Shown: positions 10,758-18,975 of the stretch, piece by piece
Layout of the letters: each line of letters opens with the position of its first letter
Numbering within the stretch: the stretch's first letter is position 1
NCBI RefSeq assembly: GCF_002960625.1
Contig: NZ_POJH01000030.1
Span: 62,001 to 126,000 of the forward strand
Origin: Streptococcus suis
GTDB lineage: Bacteria > Bacillota > Bacilli > Lactobacillales > Streptococcaceae
Direction of reading: 5' to 3'
Length of the DNA stretch: 64,000 bases
Notes under the pieces: generated by a model
Seen by the model: only the letters and a program-made list of their open reading frames with translations
What the model was told of the DNA's origin: nothing
Database searches by the model: none
Position numbers and translations under genes: made by a program

Positions 10758-11741
10758 TTAAAGTTCAGTAATCGTATGCGGAATGACACGGCGGTAGCAG
10801 ACCTGCTTGTCTTCCTTGTTGTCGCTGATGATTTGGTGAAGGGTATTGAAGGCCACACGTCCTAGTTTGATAGCGTGGACATCGACATAGGCTTCAATAT
10901 CCAATTTTGGTTTGACAGAGTCAAAGGAGATGATAGGGAGTTTTGTACCGAATTCGTTGAGGTATTTGACAATCCCTTCTGCCACCATAGTATCGGTTGT
11001 GACGATAGCATCAATCTCTTGTTTGAGTAATTTTTTGGAAATCTTGTAGGAACTGTCTTCCAATAGGAAGCCTGAAACAAACTTGACCTTGTTTTCGTCA
11101 AGGGGGATATTATGAGATTTGAGGGCGTTTTTATAGCCGGAATAACGGTCTTGGGAAACGACCAGTTCCTTGTTACCAGCGACAAAGGCAATATTCTTGT
11201 AGCCCTTATTGATAAAGTAATTGGTCGCTTCAAATCCAGCCTGGATATTGTCATTATCGACTAGGGAGATAAATGGAGAATCTGCCTTACCGAGAATGAG
11301 GAAGGGAAACTTATGCTGAATGGCTAGCTGGACCAGTGGATCATCTGGCTTGGAATAAAGGAAAATTAAACCATCAACCCGTTTTCCATAGACCATCTGA
11401 GAAATAGCTTCCAATCGCTGTTCTTCATTTTTTCCAGTAGAAATTTGGATCGCATAATTGTGGTCAGCAGCAACCTGTGAAATACCACGCAGGGCTGTTG
11501 GGAAGAAAGGGTTTTGGTAGAAGATATCAGAATCTTCAGGAAGTACCAAGCCAATCACCTGTGTGTAGCTAGAAACCAGACTACGAGCATTGAGATTGGG
11601 GTGGTAGTTTAGATCCGCCATAGCCTTTCTAACTAGGTCTTTGGTTTTTTGACTAATAGCAGAGCTGTTCTGAATGACGCGGGTAACGGTAGAAGGTGAA
11701 ACACCTGCTAACTTAGCGACGTCTTTAATGGTAGCACGCAT
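10758..11741 (-). CDS. malR: LacI-family maltose regulator MalR
   Basis: A 327-residue repressor with an N-terminal LacI helix-turn-helix (IKDVAKLAGVSPSTVTRVI) and hinge helix, followed by a periplasmic-binding-protein-like sensor domain. In streptococci MalR represses malX and malMP promoters, and maltose relieves this. Operators of the expected CGCAAACG type lie upstream of malX and malQ in this window. It is 9 bases after malA and probably co-transcribed with it, which would make the regulon autoregulated. Confidence 0.93.
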   Translation of the reverse strand: MRATIKDVAKLAGVSPSTVTRVIQNSSAISQKTKDLVRKAMADLNYHPNLNARSLVSSYTQVIGLVLPEDSDIFYQNPFFPTALRGISQVAADHNYAIQISTGKNEEQRLEAISQMVYGKRVDGLIFLYSKPDDPLVQLAIQHKFPFLILGKADSPFISLVDNDNIQAGFEATNYFINKGYKNIAFVAGNKELVVSQDRYSGYKNALKSHNIPLDENKVKFVSGFLLEDSSYKISKKLLKQEIDAIVTTDTMVAEGIVKYLNEFGTKLPIISFDSVKPKLDIEAYVDVHAIKLGRVAFNTLHQIISDNKEDKQVCYRRVIPHTITEL

Positions 11742-11750
11742 AGGAACCTC

Positions 11751-12533
11751 CTAAATCTCATCTCTGAATTTGGTTTTGAAAAATACCCAAATCAATACTA
11801 TCACAAAGAGGATATTTTGAACAGTCAAAACAGTTGTAACAGGCTGCCCAAAAATCCCAATCAAGCAGGCTAAAATGGTTGGTAGTCCTAAGCAATGTAG
11901 GGAGAAATTGAAACATTCTTTAAAGGTATGAAAATGGAAGAAACGGGATTTTTTAGTCAGGTAGAGAAAGCCACTTGCACCCAGTAGAATAAAGAGGAGA
12001 TTGGTGGCCAAAATCATGGTTGATACCAAGGTAATGCTCAGCCCAACTATTGCCCGATTGGCTTGGTACCAATTCTTTGAAAGGGCGGTGGTCAATCTTT
12101 CCTTACTCGAAAAATCAGCATTTGTCAGTCCATCGTAGCTGAGCTGGGTTAGGATATCCTGCCCTTTTCGAATGGTCAGACTTTGTTGGCCAAATTGGTA
12201 GGAGAAATCAGAACTTGTAGGCACTGTTTCACCAAAGGTAACCTGCTCCCAGCTACTATTTCCTGTATAGGTGAATTGTCCATTTTCAATAGCTACATGT
12301 TGGCTAAGGTCATTCATGACATCCTCATTGAGCGGTTGATACACTCCTTCTACAAAGTTTTCCAGCGGATAGGTTTCCAAGCTGACCGTTTGGAGTGAGC
12401 TGGGAATGACTAGGAGGGACACTAAAAAGAGCGTAGTAAATAGACCTTGCCAGACTTTCATCCATCCGCGGTTGGCAAACATTTTTCTAGGAGAAAAAAT
12501 ACTGGAAAAATAAGAGAATGGGTAGGGAATCAT
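11751..12533 (-). CDS. malA: Maltodextrin utilization protein MalA (DUF1189)
   Basis: A 260-residue membrane protein: an N-terminal segment resembling MalG-type amphipathic starts, a membrane helix near residues 30-50, an extracytoplasmic domain of about 100 residues, then three to four helices at the C-terminus. It matches the DUF1189 protein called MalA that sits between malD and malR in pneumococcus. Its biochemical role is not established. The position in the operon supports a part in maltodextrin uptake or sensing. Confidence 0.8.
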   Translation of the reverse strand: MIPYPFSYFSSIFSPRKMFANRGWMKVWQGLFTTLFLVSLLVIPSSLQTVSLETYPLENFVEGVYQPLNEDVMNDLSQHVAIENGQFTYTGNSSWEQVTFGETVPTSSDFSYQFGQQSLTIRKGQDILTQLSYDGLTNADFSSKERLTTALSKNWYQANRAIVGLSITLVSTMILATNLLFILLGASGFLYLTKKSRFFHFHTFKECFNFSLHCLGLPTILACLIGIFGQPVTTVLTVQNILFVIVLIWVFFKTKFRDEI

Positions 12534-12592
12534 GTGTTGTACCTTTCATAAAAATTTTGGCTCTGTCTAAAAAGGGAAAAGGTGGGACAGGG

Positions 12593-13432
12593 TTACCCCT
12601 TGTCACCACCACTTGTTAAACCAGATACAAAGTTCTTTTGTAGGAAGAAGAATAGGATACTGATTGGGAGGGCGATGAGGATAGCACCTGCCGCGAAGTA
12701 GGCAATCTTCAAGTTTTTTACATCAGAGATGAAGGTTTGAAGACCGACTGCTACAGTATAAAATTCTTTTTCACGAAGCAAGAATTTGGATAGGATGTAA
12801 TCTCCAAAAGGTCCCATGAAGGCCCAGAGTGCCTGTACAGCAATCATTGGACGAACAAGTGGAAGAACGATTTGCCAGAAACGTCTGAAGTGACCAGCAC
12901 CGTCTAGTTTTGCAGATTCATCGAGAGAAATTGGCACTGTATCGAAATAACCTTTCATGAGCCATGCATTCATTGGGATACCACCACCAACATAAAGGAA
13001 GATGAGGAACCAGCTTTGGTTGAGGGCATTGAGCATGAGGGCCATAACGAAGAAGGCTGTAAGGGCAGCCATTGTTGGCACCATTTGAATAATCAAGAAG
13101 AAGACCAAACTCTGTTTACGAGCGATGAAGTTATAACGGCTATAAGCATAACCAGCTAATACCACTATACTGGTTTGGATAAGCATTGTCAAGATTGCGA
13201 TAATGAGCGTATTGAGATACCAGGTACCGTAGAGAGTTTCGCTAAATAGTCCTTTGAAATTGTCCAAAGTAAACTGGATTGGTTCCAGCTTGAAAGCTAC
13301 CACGTTGCCTGATTTAAAGGCTGTCATGATGGTAATCAATAGAGGGTAGATAATGATGATAGACAGGGCAATCAGATAGAGATAGGTAAAAGTCTGATTG
13401 AGTATGCGTCTAGTTTTCACAGATACTTTCAT
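12593..13432 (-). CDS. malD: Maltodextrin ABC transporter permease MalD (MalG-like)
   Basis: Inner-membrane subunit of the maltodextrin importer, about 279 residues with six hydrophobic segments. The EAA loop that contacts the ATPase is seen as [21 protein letters not shown]. The start at 13432 lies one base past the malC stop and has a GGAGG site 9 bases upstream; the alternative ATG at 13441 would abut that site. No ATPase gene is nearby, so the shared MsmK-type ATPase known in streptococci is expected to energise it. Confidence 0.93.
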   Translation of the reverse strand: MKVSVKTRRILNQTFTYLYLIALSIIIIYPLLITIMTAFKSGNVVAFKLEPIQFTLDNFKGLFSETLYGTWYLNTLIIAILTMLIQTSIVVLAGYAYSRYNFIARKQSLVFFLIIQMVPTMAALTAFFVMALMLNALNQSWFLIFLYVGGGIPMNAWLMKGYFDTVPISLDESAKLDGAGHFRRFWQIVLPLVRPMIAVQALWAFMGPFGDYILSKFLLREKEFYTVAVGLQTFISDVKNLKIAYFAAGAILIALPISILFFFLQKNFVSGLTSGGDKG

Positions 13433-13433
13433 C

Positions 13434-14723
13434 TTATACATCCTCCATTTCAAAGGCGTTTAATTTCTTGAAGGCAATCATAGAGATACTGATGACAATC
13501 ATAGAGATAATCAAGGTAACCGCAGCTGCCATTGAATACTGAGGAGCAGTACCAGTTGTCAATTTGTAAATCCATGAAATCAAGATGTCAGTCGAACCAG
13601 CACCACCACCGACGCTACCAGGTCCACCGTTATTGAAGAGGTAGATGATAGAGAAGTTGTTGAAGTTGAAGGTGTACTGACTGATCAGAGTAGGAGCAGC
13701 CACTGCCAAGATCATTGGCAAGGTAATGCTACGGAATTTTTGAATGGCACTTGCCCCATCAATGTAGGCAGCCTCGTACAAATCGTTTGGAATAGATTGC
13801 AAAATACCCAAGGTCAAGACGTAGATATATGGGAAACCAAGCCAAGCCTGCATCATGATCAGGGCAACCTTAGTCCAGAATGGATCTGTTTTCCATGGAA
13901 TAAGGAAGTTGTCGATAAATGGCAAGAATTTGCTTAGGAATGGCAATACTTGTGTGTTAATGGCACCGACACTATCGTTGAACATGTTACTGAAGGTCAA
14001 GATAGTCACGAAGGCTGGAACAGCCCATGGGAGCAAGAAGATAACACCGAAGATGCGTTTTCCTTTGATAAATGGCTGGTTAGCAATGATGGCTGTCAGG
14101 ATACCGATAACAATCTGTGCAGTTGACGCAGCCAAGGCCCAGATGATTGTCCAGCCTAAGACAGAACCAAAGGCTGCACGGAAGGTGCTGAGTTTCCAGA
14201 TATTGGTAAAGTTAGTAAAGCCAATCCAATCTAGAAGAGCACCAGGAGGTAGGTGTTGGAAATCGTAGTTGGTAAAGGCGATGAAGAGAGTCACCACAAC
14301 CGGGAAAATTATGGCAAAGGTCATGGCAATGTAAGAAGGGATAATCAAGAGATAAGGGAAACCATTCTCATAGATACCTTTTACCATATCTTGCAATGTA
14401 ACGGCTACAGGAATGCCATTATTGATTCGTTTGGCTGTATCGCGGGCATCCTTCAAGTTGAGGGCATAAAAAGCAAGATAGACAACTGTAATGATGAGGT
14501 GGAAGGAACCACGAATCAGCATGAAGAGAGAGTTGTCACGACCACGTTGGCTACCCAGAGTAATCAAGTTTCCGATTTCACCAGCTGCGATTACAATAAA
14601 GTAAATCAGGAAAGCCAGCGTTACGCCAAGAAAAATGTAGCCTTTTGCTTTTTGCTTGTTATAGATTTGTCCAAGACCAGGAATCAGGGACAAAAGGAGT
14701 GCCTTATTTGGATTTTGTTTCAT
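13434..14723 (-). CDS. malC: Maltodextrin ABC transporter permease MalC (MalF-like)
   Basis: Permease partner of MalD, 429 residues with about eight hydrophobic segments. It begins with a short glycine-rich hairpin ([19 protein letters not shown]) and has a clear EAA loop, [21 protein letters not shown]. The start at 14723 is supported by an AGGAG site 9 bases upstream and by homologue length; a longer reading from 14759 lacks a ribosome site. It is separated from malX by about 100 bases containing a strong hairpin, which probably lowers its expression relative to malX. Confidence 0.93.
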   Translation of the reverse strand: MKQNPNKALLLSLIPGLGQIYNKQKAKGYIFLGVTLAFLIYFIVIAAGEIGNLITLGSQRGRDNSLFMLIRGSFHLIITVVYLAFYALNLKDARDTAKRINNGIPVAVTLQDMVKGIYENGFPYLLIIPSYIAMTFAIIFPVVVTLFIAFTNYDFQHLPPGALLDWIGFTNFTNIWKLSTFRAAFGSVLGWTIIWALAASTAQIVIGILTAIIANQPFIKGKRIFGVIFLLPWAVPAFVTILTFSNMFNDSVGAINTQVLPFLSKFLPFIDNFLIPWKTDPFWTKVALIMMQAWLGFPYIYVLTLGILQSIPNDLYEAAYIDGASAIQKFRSITLPMILAVAAPTLISQYTFNFNNFSIIYLFNNGGPGSVGGGAGSTDILISWIYKLTTGTAPQYSMAAAVTLIISMIVISISMIAFKKLNAFEMEDV

Positions 14724-14784
14724 AGTTGTAATCTCCTTTAGGTCAGTCCTAAATATCAATATACTTTTTAGTTTCTTATTAACA

Positions 14785-14817
14785 AAGTAGACTGGGAAGA
14801 AATCCCAGTCCTACTTA
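14785..14817 (-). promoter_or_regulatory. Intercistronic hairpin between malX and malC
   Basis: The sequence folds into a stem of about 14 bp (AAGTAGGACTGGGA with TCCCAGTCTACTT) with a loop of about 5 bases, just after the malX stop. No long T run follows on the minus strand. It looks like an mRNA-stabilising or attenuating hairpin, a known way to make more binding protein than permease, rather than a full terminator. Confidence 0.65.
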
Positions 14818-14824
14818 AGAATGA

Positions 14825-16081
14825 CTAGTTGCCGTATTTTTGTGCGATTGTGTCTTCAATCAATTTCACAGCGTCAGTAGCAGCAGTTTTAGGATCTTTC
14901 TTACCGCTTACTGCTTCAAAGAGCATGTTGGCAGCTGGTTCCCAAACTGTGCTCATTTCTGAGATGTTTGGCATTGGTTGTGCAGAAGCAAATTGCTCTA
15001 CAACAGCAGTTGTCAATTCATCGTTCTTACTTACTGCATACTCACGAGCTTCAGTGTTAGCTGGAACTTCGTTTGTAGCATCGTAGAATGCTTTTTGTTG
15101 TTCAGTAGAAGTCAAGTGGTCAACGAATTTTTGAGCCAAGTCAGGGTTTTTAGAACCTGCAGGGATAACCCAAGCCTTACCACCACCGAATGCTGAGTAT
15201 GCTTTGCCGTCAGCAAGTGTAGGGATAGTAGCAACGCCGTAGTTGACACCAGCATCTTTCAAAGCAGAAGCTTTCCATGGACCATCGATGATAACAGCTG
15301 TTTTGCCTTCAGTAAATTGAGTTTGGATCAAGTTACCAGCGGCAGATGCGTCTTGAAGACCTTGAGGCCATTTTTCATACCAAGTTTTAGCGTATTCGAT
15401 AGCTTTAATAGCACCGTCGTTGGCAAGACCGATGTCTTTTGGATCTGTACCATTTTCACCGAATACATAACCACCGTAACCAGAAAGAAGTCCATATGCA
15501 TAGTAGAAGTTTGTCCAGTCAGCTAGGAAGGCTGAAGTTTTACCTTCTTCACCAGCAAATGCGTATTTGCTGTCTTTTGCCAATTCTTCCAATTCAGCAA
15601 ATGTTTTTGGTGCTGCAGAAACAAGGTCTTTGTTGTAGTAAGCAACCAATGTTTCGATAACGGCAGGTGAACCATAAACTTTACCGCCAGAAGTTACCAA
15701 TGTTTCAGTAGTGTCATCTGTATTGCTTGTTTCAGCCAATTTCACTTCTGAAAGCTGACCTTCTGCCCCAAGGCTACCTACACGGTCGTATGGTGCCATC
15801 ATCACGTCTGGAGCTGAACCTGATTGGTTGTCAAGTGACAAGTTGTCCAAACCTGTAAGAGCATCACCAGTCTTCACTGTAACAGTTACGCCTTCATTTT
15901 CTTTTTCAAAGGCAGCTTTTGCTTCGTTGATGTATGCTTCGTATTGACCATCAACGTAGATTGTCAACTCTTTTCCGCCTTCAGCAGAAGAGCTTGAAGT
16001 GGATGATGAGCTTGAGCAAGCAGCCAAGACAGCAGTAGATGCAGCTAGAAGAGCAACGCTCTTAAGAAGTTTGTGTTTCAT
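14825..16081 (-). CDS. malX: Maltodextrin-binding lipoprotein MalX
   Basis: Extracellular solute-binding lipoprotein that captures maltodextrins for MalC-MalD. The 418 residues start with a lipoprotein signal ending in a VLAAC lipobox (Cys at about residue 21), then a serine-rich linker and a two-domain MalE-like fold (KELTIYVDGQYEAY, VIIDGPWKASALKDAG). It is first in the operon, behind a promoter overlapped by MalR-type operators. The codon choice, rich in preferred codons, fits high expression. Confidence 0.95.
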   Translation of the reverse strand: MKHKLLKSVALLAASTAVLAACSSSSSTSSSSAEGGKELTIYVDGQYEAYINEAKAAFEKENEGVTVTVKTGDALTGLDNLSLDNQSGSAPDVMMAPYDRVGSLGAEGQLSEVKLAETSNTDDTTETLVTSGGKVYGSPAVIETLVAYYNKDLVSAAPKTFAELEELAKDSKYAFAGEEGKTSAFLADWTNFYYAYGLLSGYGGYVFGENGTDPKDIGLANDGAIKAIEYAKTWYEKWPQGLQDASAAGNLIQTQFTEGKTAVIIDGPWKASALKDAGVNYGVATIPTLADGKAYSAFGGGKAWVIPAGSKNPDLAQKFVDHLTSTEQQKAFYDATNEVPANTEAREYAVSKNDELTTAVVEQFASAQPMPNISEMSTVWEPAANMLFEAVSGKKDPKTAATDAVKLIEDTIAQKYGN

Positions 16082-16126
16082 ATTCTTCCCTCCAAGAATA
16101 AATGGTTTATTGTGAAACGTCCACTA

Positions 16127-16185
16127 GCGCAAACGTTTTCCTAAGTTGACTTTATTATACACTATTATGAATCCGTTTGCAAGCG
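16127..16185 (-). promoter_or_regulatory. malX promoter with two MalR-type operators
   Basis: On the minus strand, TTGCAA (16177-16182) and TATAAT (16154-16159) are 17 bases apart. One operator-like sequence (16173-16185, CGCTTGCAAACGG on the minus strand) covers the -35 box. A second (16127-16140, GCGCAAACGTTTTC) lies downstream of the start site. Both resemble the CGCAAACGTTTGCG-type MalR/CcpA palindrome, so repression by MalR and carbon catabolite control are both possible. Confidence 0.75.
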
Positions 16186-16305
16186 TTTTTATAAAAATTT
16201 TTAAAAAATTTTTTAGGTCAATATAAAATGTCGGATAAACTTTTGTTATATAATGTAGAAACATGAAAAAATTGCTGAAATTGACTGATATAATTGTGAA
16301 AAAGC

Positions 16306-16354
16306 TTGATTTGTTACCGTTTTCATTATATAATGATAAAAAGCAATCGTTTGC
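16306..16354 (+). promoter_or_regulatory. malQ promoter and operator
   Basis: TTGATT (16306-16311), a 17-base spacer and TATAAT (16329-16334) form the promoter. GCAATCGTTTGC at 16343-16354, just downstream of the -10 box, resembles half of the malX operators and would block transcription when bound by MalR. Confidence 0.7.
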
Positions 16355-16395
16355 ATCTTATTTATGATTATCTAGAAAGATATGGGGAAGATTTT

Positions 16396-17934
16396 ATGAA
16401 AGAACGCCAAAGTGGAGTGCTCATGCACATTTCATCTTTACCTGGAAAATACGGCATTGGTTCTATGGGACAGGCTGCCTATGATTTTGTTGATTTTTTA
16501 GAAAGAACTAAGCAACGCTACTGGCAGATTTTGCCTTTGGGAACGACTAGTTATGGTGACTCGCCTTACCAGTCTTTCTCTGCCTTTGCGGGCAATACTC
16601 ACTTTATCGATTTTGATTTTCTGATTGAAAAGGGTTGGTTGACCGAGGAGGATCTAGCTGGAATTGACTTTGGCGACAAGGATACAGAAGTGGATTATGC
16701 CAAGGTATTTTATGGTCGGCGTCCTGTCTTGGAAAAGGCTGTGAAAGCGATAAAGGCAGAGGGGTTGCCAGAGGATTACTGGTCTTTTGCTGAGGAAAAT
16801 GGCTTTTGGTTGCACACTTTTGCAGAGTACATGGCTATCAAAGAGCATTTTGATAATAAGCCCTGGATTGATTGGGAGGATCAAGGAGCTCGCCTGCGCT
16901 ATCATGATACATTAGAGTATTACCGTCAGCTCTTAGCGGAGCAGATGGATTACCATCGCATCACCCAGTATTTGTTCTTCAGTCAGTGGCATGCTTTGAA
17001 GGCTTACGCCAATGCCAAAGGTGTTGAGTTTGTTGGGGATATGCCGATTTATATCGCGGCTGATTCTGCGGATATGTGGGCCAATCCACACTTCTTCAAG
17101 ACAGACGAAGAAGGCAAGCCAAGTGTGGTTGCCGGCTGTCCACCAGATGCCTTTTCAGAAATCGGTCAGCTCTGGGGCAATCCAATTTATGACTGGGAAG
17201 CTATGAAGCAGGATGGATTTACTTGGTGGGTGGCTCGTTTGCGTGAATCCTTCAAGATTTATGACATGGTACGGATCGACCACTTTATCGGTTTTGCTTC
17301 TTTCTGGGAAATTCCAGCAGGGGAAGAAACAGCGGTCAATGGCTACCGTGTGGAAGCACCAGGTTTCGAACTCTTTGAAACCATCAAGTACCACTTGGGC
17401 GATTTGAATATTATCGCGGAAGATTTGGGAACAGTGACAGATAAGGTCATTCAATTGCGTGAAAGGACTGGGTTCCCAGGCATGAAAGTCTTGCAGTTTG
17501 CCTTTGACCCTGAGGGTGACAGCATTGAAATGCCGCACAACCACCGCAACAATGTCGTAGCCTATACTGGCACCCATGATAATGATACCATTCTGGGTTG
17601 GTATGAGAATGAACTGTCTGACGAGGGCAAGGAATTCTTAGACAAGTATAGCAATCGCCGTGAGGATGAAAGGGTTAGCCATGCTCTGTTCCGTTTGCTG
17701 TTCGGCTCACCTGCCTTTATGGCCGTGGCTACCATGCAGGACTTGCTTGGTCTGGATGGGTCAGCTCGTATGAACCTGCCAAACACCCTTGGTGGTAACT
17801 GGACTTGGCGGATGACTGCCGACCAGCTCACTCCTGCCATTGAGGCAGACTTGCTTGATTTGACAGTGACCTACCGCCGTGAGAACGCCATTGTCAAGGC
17901 TAAAAAAGAAGAAATGACAGAACCATCAGTCTAG
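16396..17934 (+). CDS. malQ: 4-alpha-glucanotransferase (amylomaltase)
   Basis: Disproportionates maltodextrins, transferring glucan segments and releasing glucose in the cytosol. The 512-residue GH77 protein shows VLMHISSLPGKYGIG, GDMPIYIAADSADMW, nucleophile region VRIDHFIGF, acid region IIAEDLGTV and YTGTHDNDTILGW. ATG 16396 was chosen for the GGGGAAG site just upstream; earlier in-frame starts fall inside the promoter. It is divergent from malX. In pneumococcus this gene (malM) is followed by the phosphorylase gene malP; here a terminator follows at once and no malP is present. Confidence 0.94.
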   Translation: MKERQSGVLMHISSLPGKYGIGSMGQAAYDFVDFLERTKQRYWQILPLGTTSYGDSPYQSFSAFAGNTHFIDFDFLIEKGWLTEEDLAGIDFGDKDTEVDYAKVFYGRRPVLEKAVKAIKAEGLPEDYWSFAEENGFWLHTFAEYMAIKEHFDNKPWIDWEDQGARLRYHDTLEYYRQLLAEQMDYHRITQYLFFSQWHALKAYANAKGVEFVGDMPIYIAADSADMWANPHFFKTDEEGKPSVVAGCPPDAFSEIGQLWGNPIYDWEAMKQDGFTWWVARLRESFKIYDMVRIDHFIGFASFWEIPAGEETAVNGYRVEAPGFELFETIKYHLGDLNIIAEDLGTVTDKVIQLRERTGFPGMKVLQFAFDPEGDSIEMPHNHRNNVVAYTGTHDNDTILGWYENELSDEGKEFLDKYSNRREDERVSHALFRLLFGSPAFMAVATMQDLLGLDGSARMNLPNTLGGNWTWRMTADQLTPAIEADLLDLTVTYRRENAIVKAKKEEMTEPSV

Positions 17935-17949
17935 GCTGGTGGTTTTTTG
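17922..17949 (+). terminator. Terminator of malQ
   Basis: The stem ACCATCAG / CTGGTGGT followed by six T includes the malQ stop codon. Confidence 0.8.
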
Positions 17950-18040
17950 TAAAGGTTGGTGATGGGTATAGAGATTGAAGATTAGATAGTCGCCATTATT
18001 GATTTGTCTTTTCAACTTTTCCAAAATCTTGCCTCTAGAT

Positions 18041-18076
18041 AAAAATCATCTCCCCTAGGTCTAACTTAGAGGAGAT
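18041..18076 (-). terminator. Terminator of the small membrane gene 18082-18276
   Basis: A 10-bp stem (18048-18057 with 18067-18076) is followed on the minus strand by GATTTTT. Confidence 0.75.
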
Positions 18077-18081
18077 TGTTC

Positions 18082-18276
18082 TTATTTCTTCTGTTTACGG
18101 ACATAGAGCCAGTAGGAAATCCAGTAGTAGATGGTATAGAGCAGGGCGACAACAAGGCTCCAAAAACCGATAGCAGCTAGGATATCAGTGAGGTCAGGGA
18201 AGAGTAATTTTAAAAAATGATAAAAGAGTAGGTAGAGATATAAGTATAGCCAGTAGTATTTTTTGAAATGTTTCAT
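18082..18276 (-). CDS. Small two-helix membrane protein, unknown
   Basis: A 64-residue protein with two hydrophobic segments (about 8-25, rich in Tyr and Leu, and 32-55) and basic ends (KHFKK, VRKQKK). Function unknown. ATG 18276 has an AGGAGG site 7 bases upstream; a GTG one codon earlier is the alternative. It has its own terminator, so it is a single-gene unit convergent with malQ. Confidence 0.65.
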   Translation of the reverse strand: MKHFKKYYWLYLYLYLLFYHFLKLLFPDLTDILAAIGFWSLVVALLYTIYYWISYWLYVRKQKK

Positions 18277-18350
18277 CACTTTTCCTCCTTGCTACTTTTC
18301 TTTGTTATAGCATTTTAATATATATTTTTCAATTTGTTCACAAAATCACA

Positions 18351-18379
18351 TTGACAAAGCATGTTTTTTGGAGTAGAAT
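18351..18379 (+). promoter_or_regulatory. Promoter of the membrane gene 18405-18926
   Basis: TTGACA (18351-18356), a 17-base spacer and TAGAAT (18374-18379) form a near-consensus promoter, followed by an AGGAGG site before ATG 18405. Confidence 0.75.
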
Positions 18380-18404
18380 AAGACTAAAATTAGGAGGTGC
18401 TTAT

Positions 18405-18926
18405 ATGAAAAGACCAATTCATCTGTATATTTTTGTGATACTATCCAGTATTGCCTGTATTTTAAGGCTGTTCAGTGCCTTTGTTAAGACATTTAACGAG
18501 GAGCAACTTCGCACAGCTATGCAGGGAGCTGTTGGGATTGATGTGGAAGAGTTAATTCTTGTTTCGCGCGAAACAGCCAATCTTCAGAATAGTATTCTTC
18601 AAAAGATTGCAGCCCTAGTCCTGTTTGGTCTATTGATTGCGGTCATTGTTTTCCTCTTCAAGAAGAAAAATGAGCTGGCTTCTTATCTTTACATTGGCTA
18701 TCTCTTTTCAACCTTGTTGCTGAATACCTATAACTACCTAGCAAGTAAAGGGATTGCCAACCTCTACTCAGATGCAGGCGTGCGTGATGTGACAGCAGCA
18801 GGCATGCTAGGGGCTTACATCCTTAACATTGTCCTATTTGCCATTTACTTTGGTGTGACCATTTTCTTCCATCTGCGTAAGCCAAAAGAGAAACCAAGTA
18901 CAGCTATCAATTCTACTGATATTTAA
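18405..18926 (+). CDS. Four-helix membrane protein, unknown
   Basis: A 173-residue protein with four hydrophobic segments: near residues 7-25, 65-85, 95-110 and 135-160. An extracytoplasmic loop containing NEEQLRTAMQGAVGIDVEEL lies between the first two. The C-terminus is basic and soluble. I recognise no family. The start is fixed by AGGAGG 7-8 bases upstream and by the promoter at 18351. It is a single-gene unit ending in a hairpin shared with the convergent CHAP gene. Confidence 0.7.
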   Translation: MKRPIHLYIFVILSSIACILRLFSAFVKTFNEEQLRTAMQGAVGIDVEELILVSRETANLQNSILQKIAALVLFGLLIAVIVFLFKKKNELASYLYIGYLFSTLLLNTYNYLASKGIANLYSDAGVRDVTAAGMLGAYILNIVLFAIYFGVTIFFHLRKPKEKPSTAINSTDI

Positions 18927-18932
18927 AAATCC

Positions 18933-18972
18933 AAAAAACTGCATGGTTCATATTGACCCTGCAGTTTCTTTT
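18933..18972. terminator. Bidirectional terminator
   Basis: AAACTGCA / TGCAGTTT with A- and T-rich flanks lies between two convergent genes (membrane gene 18405 and CHAP gene 18976). Confidence 0.75.
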
Positions 18973-18975
18973 ATT

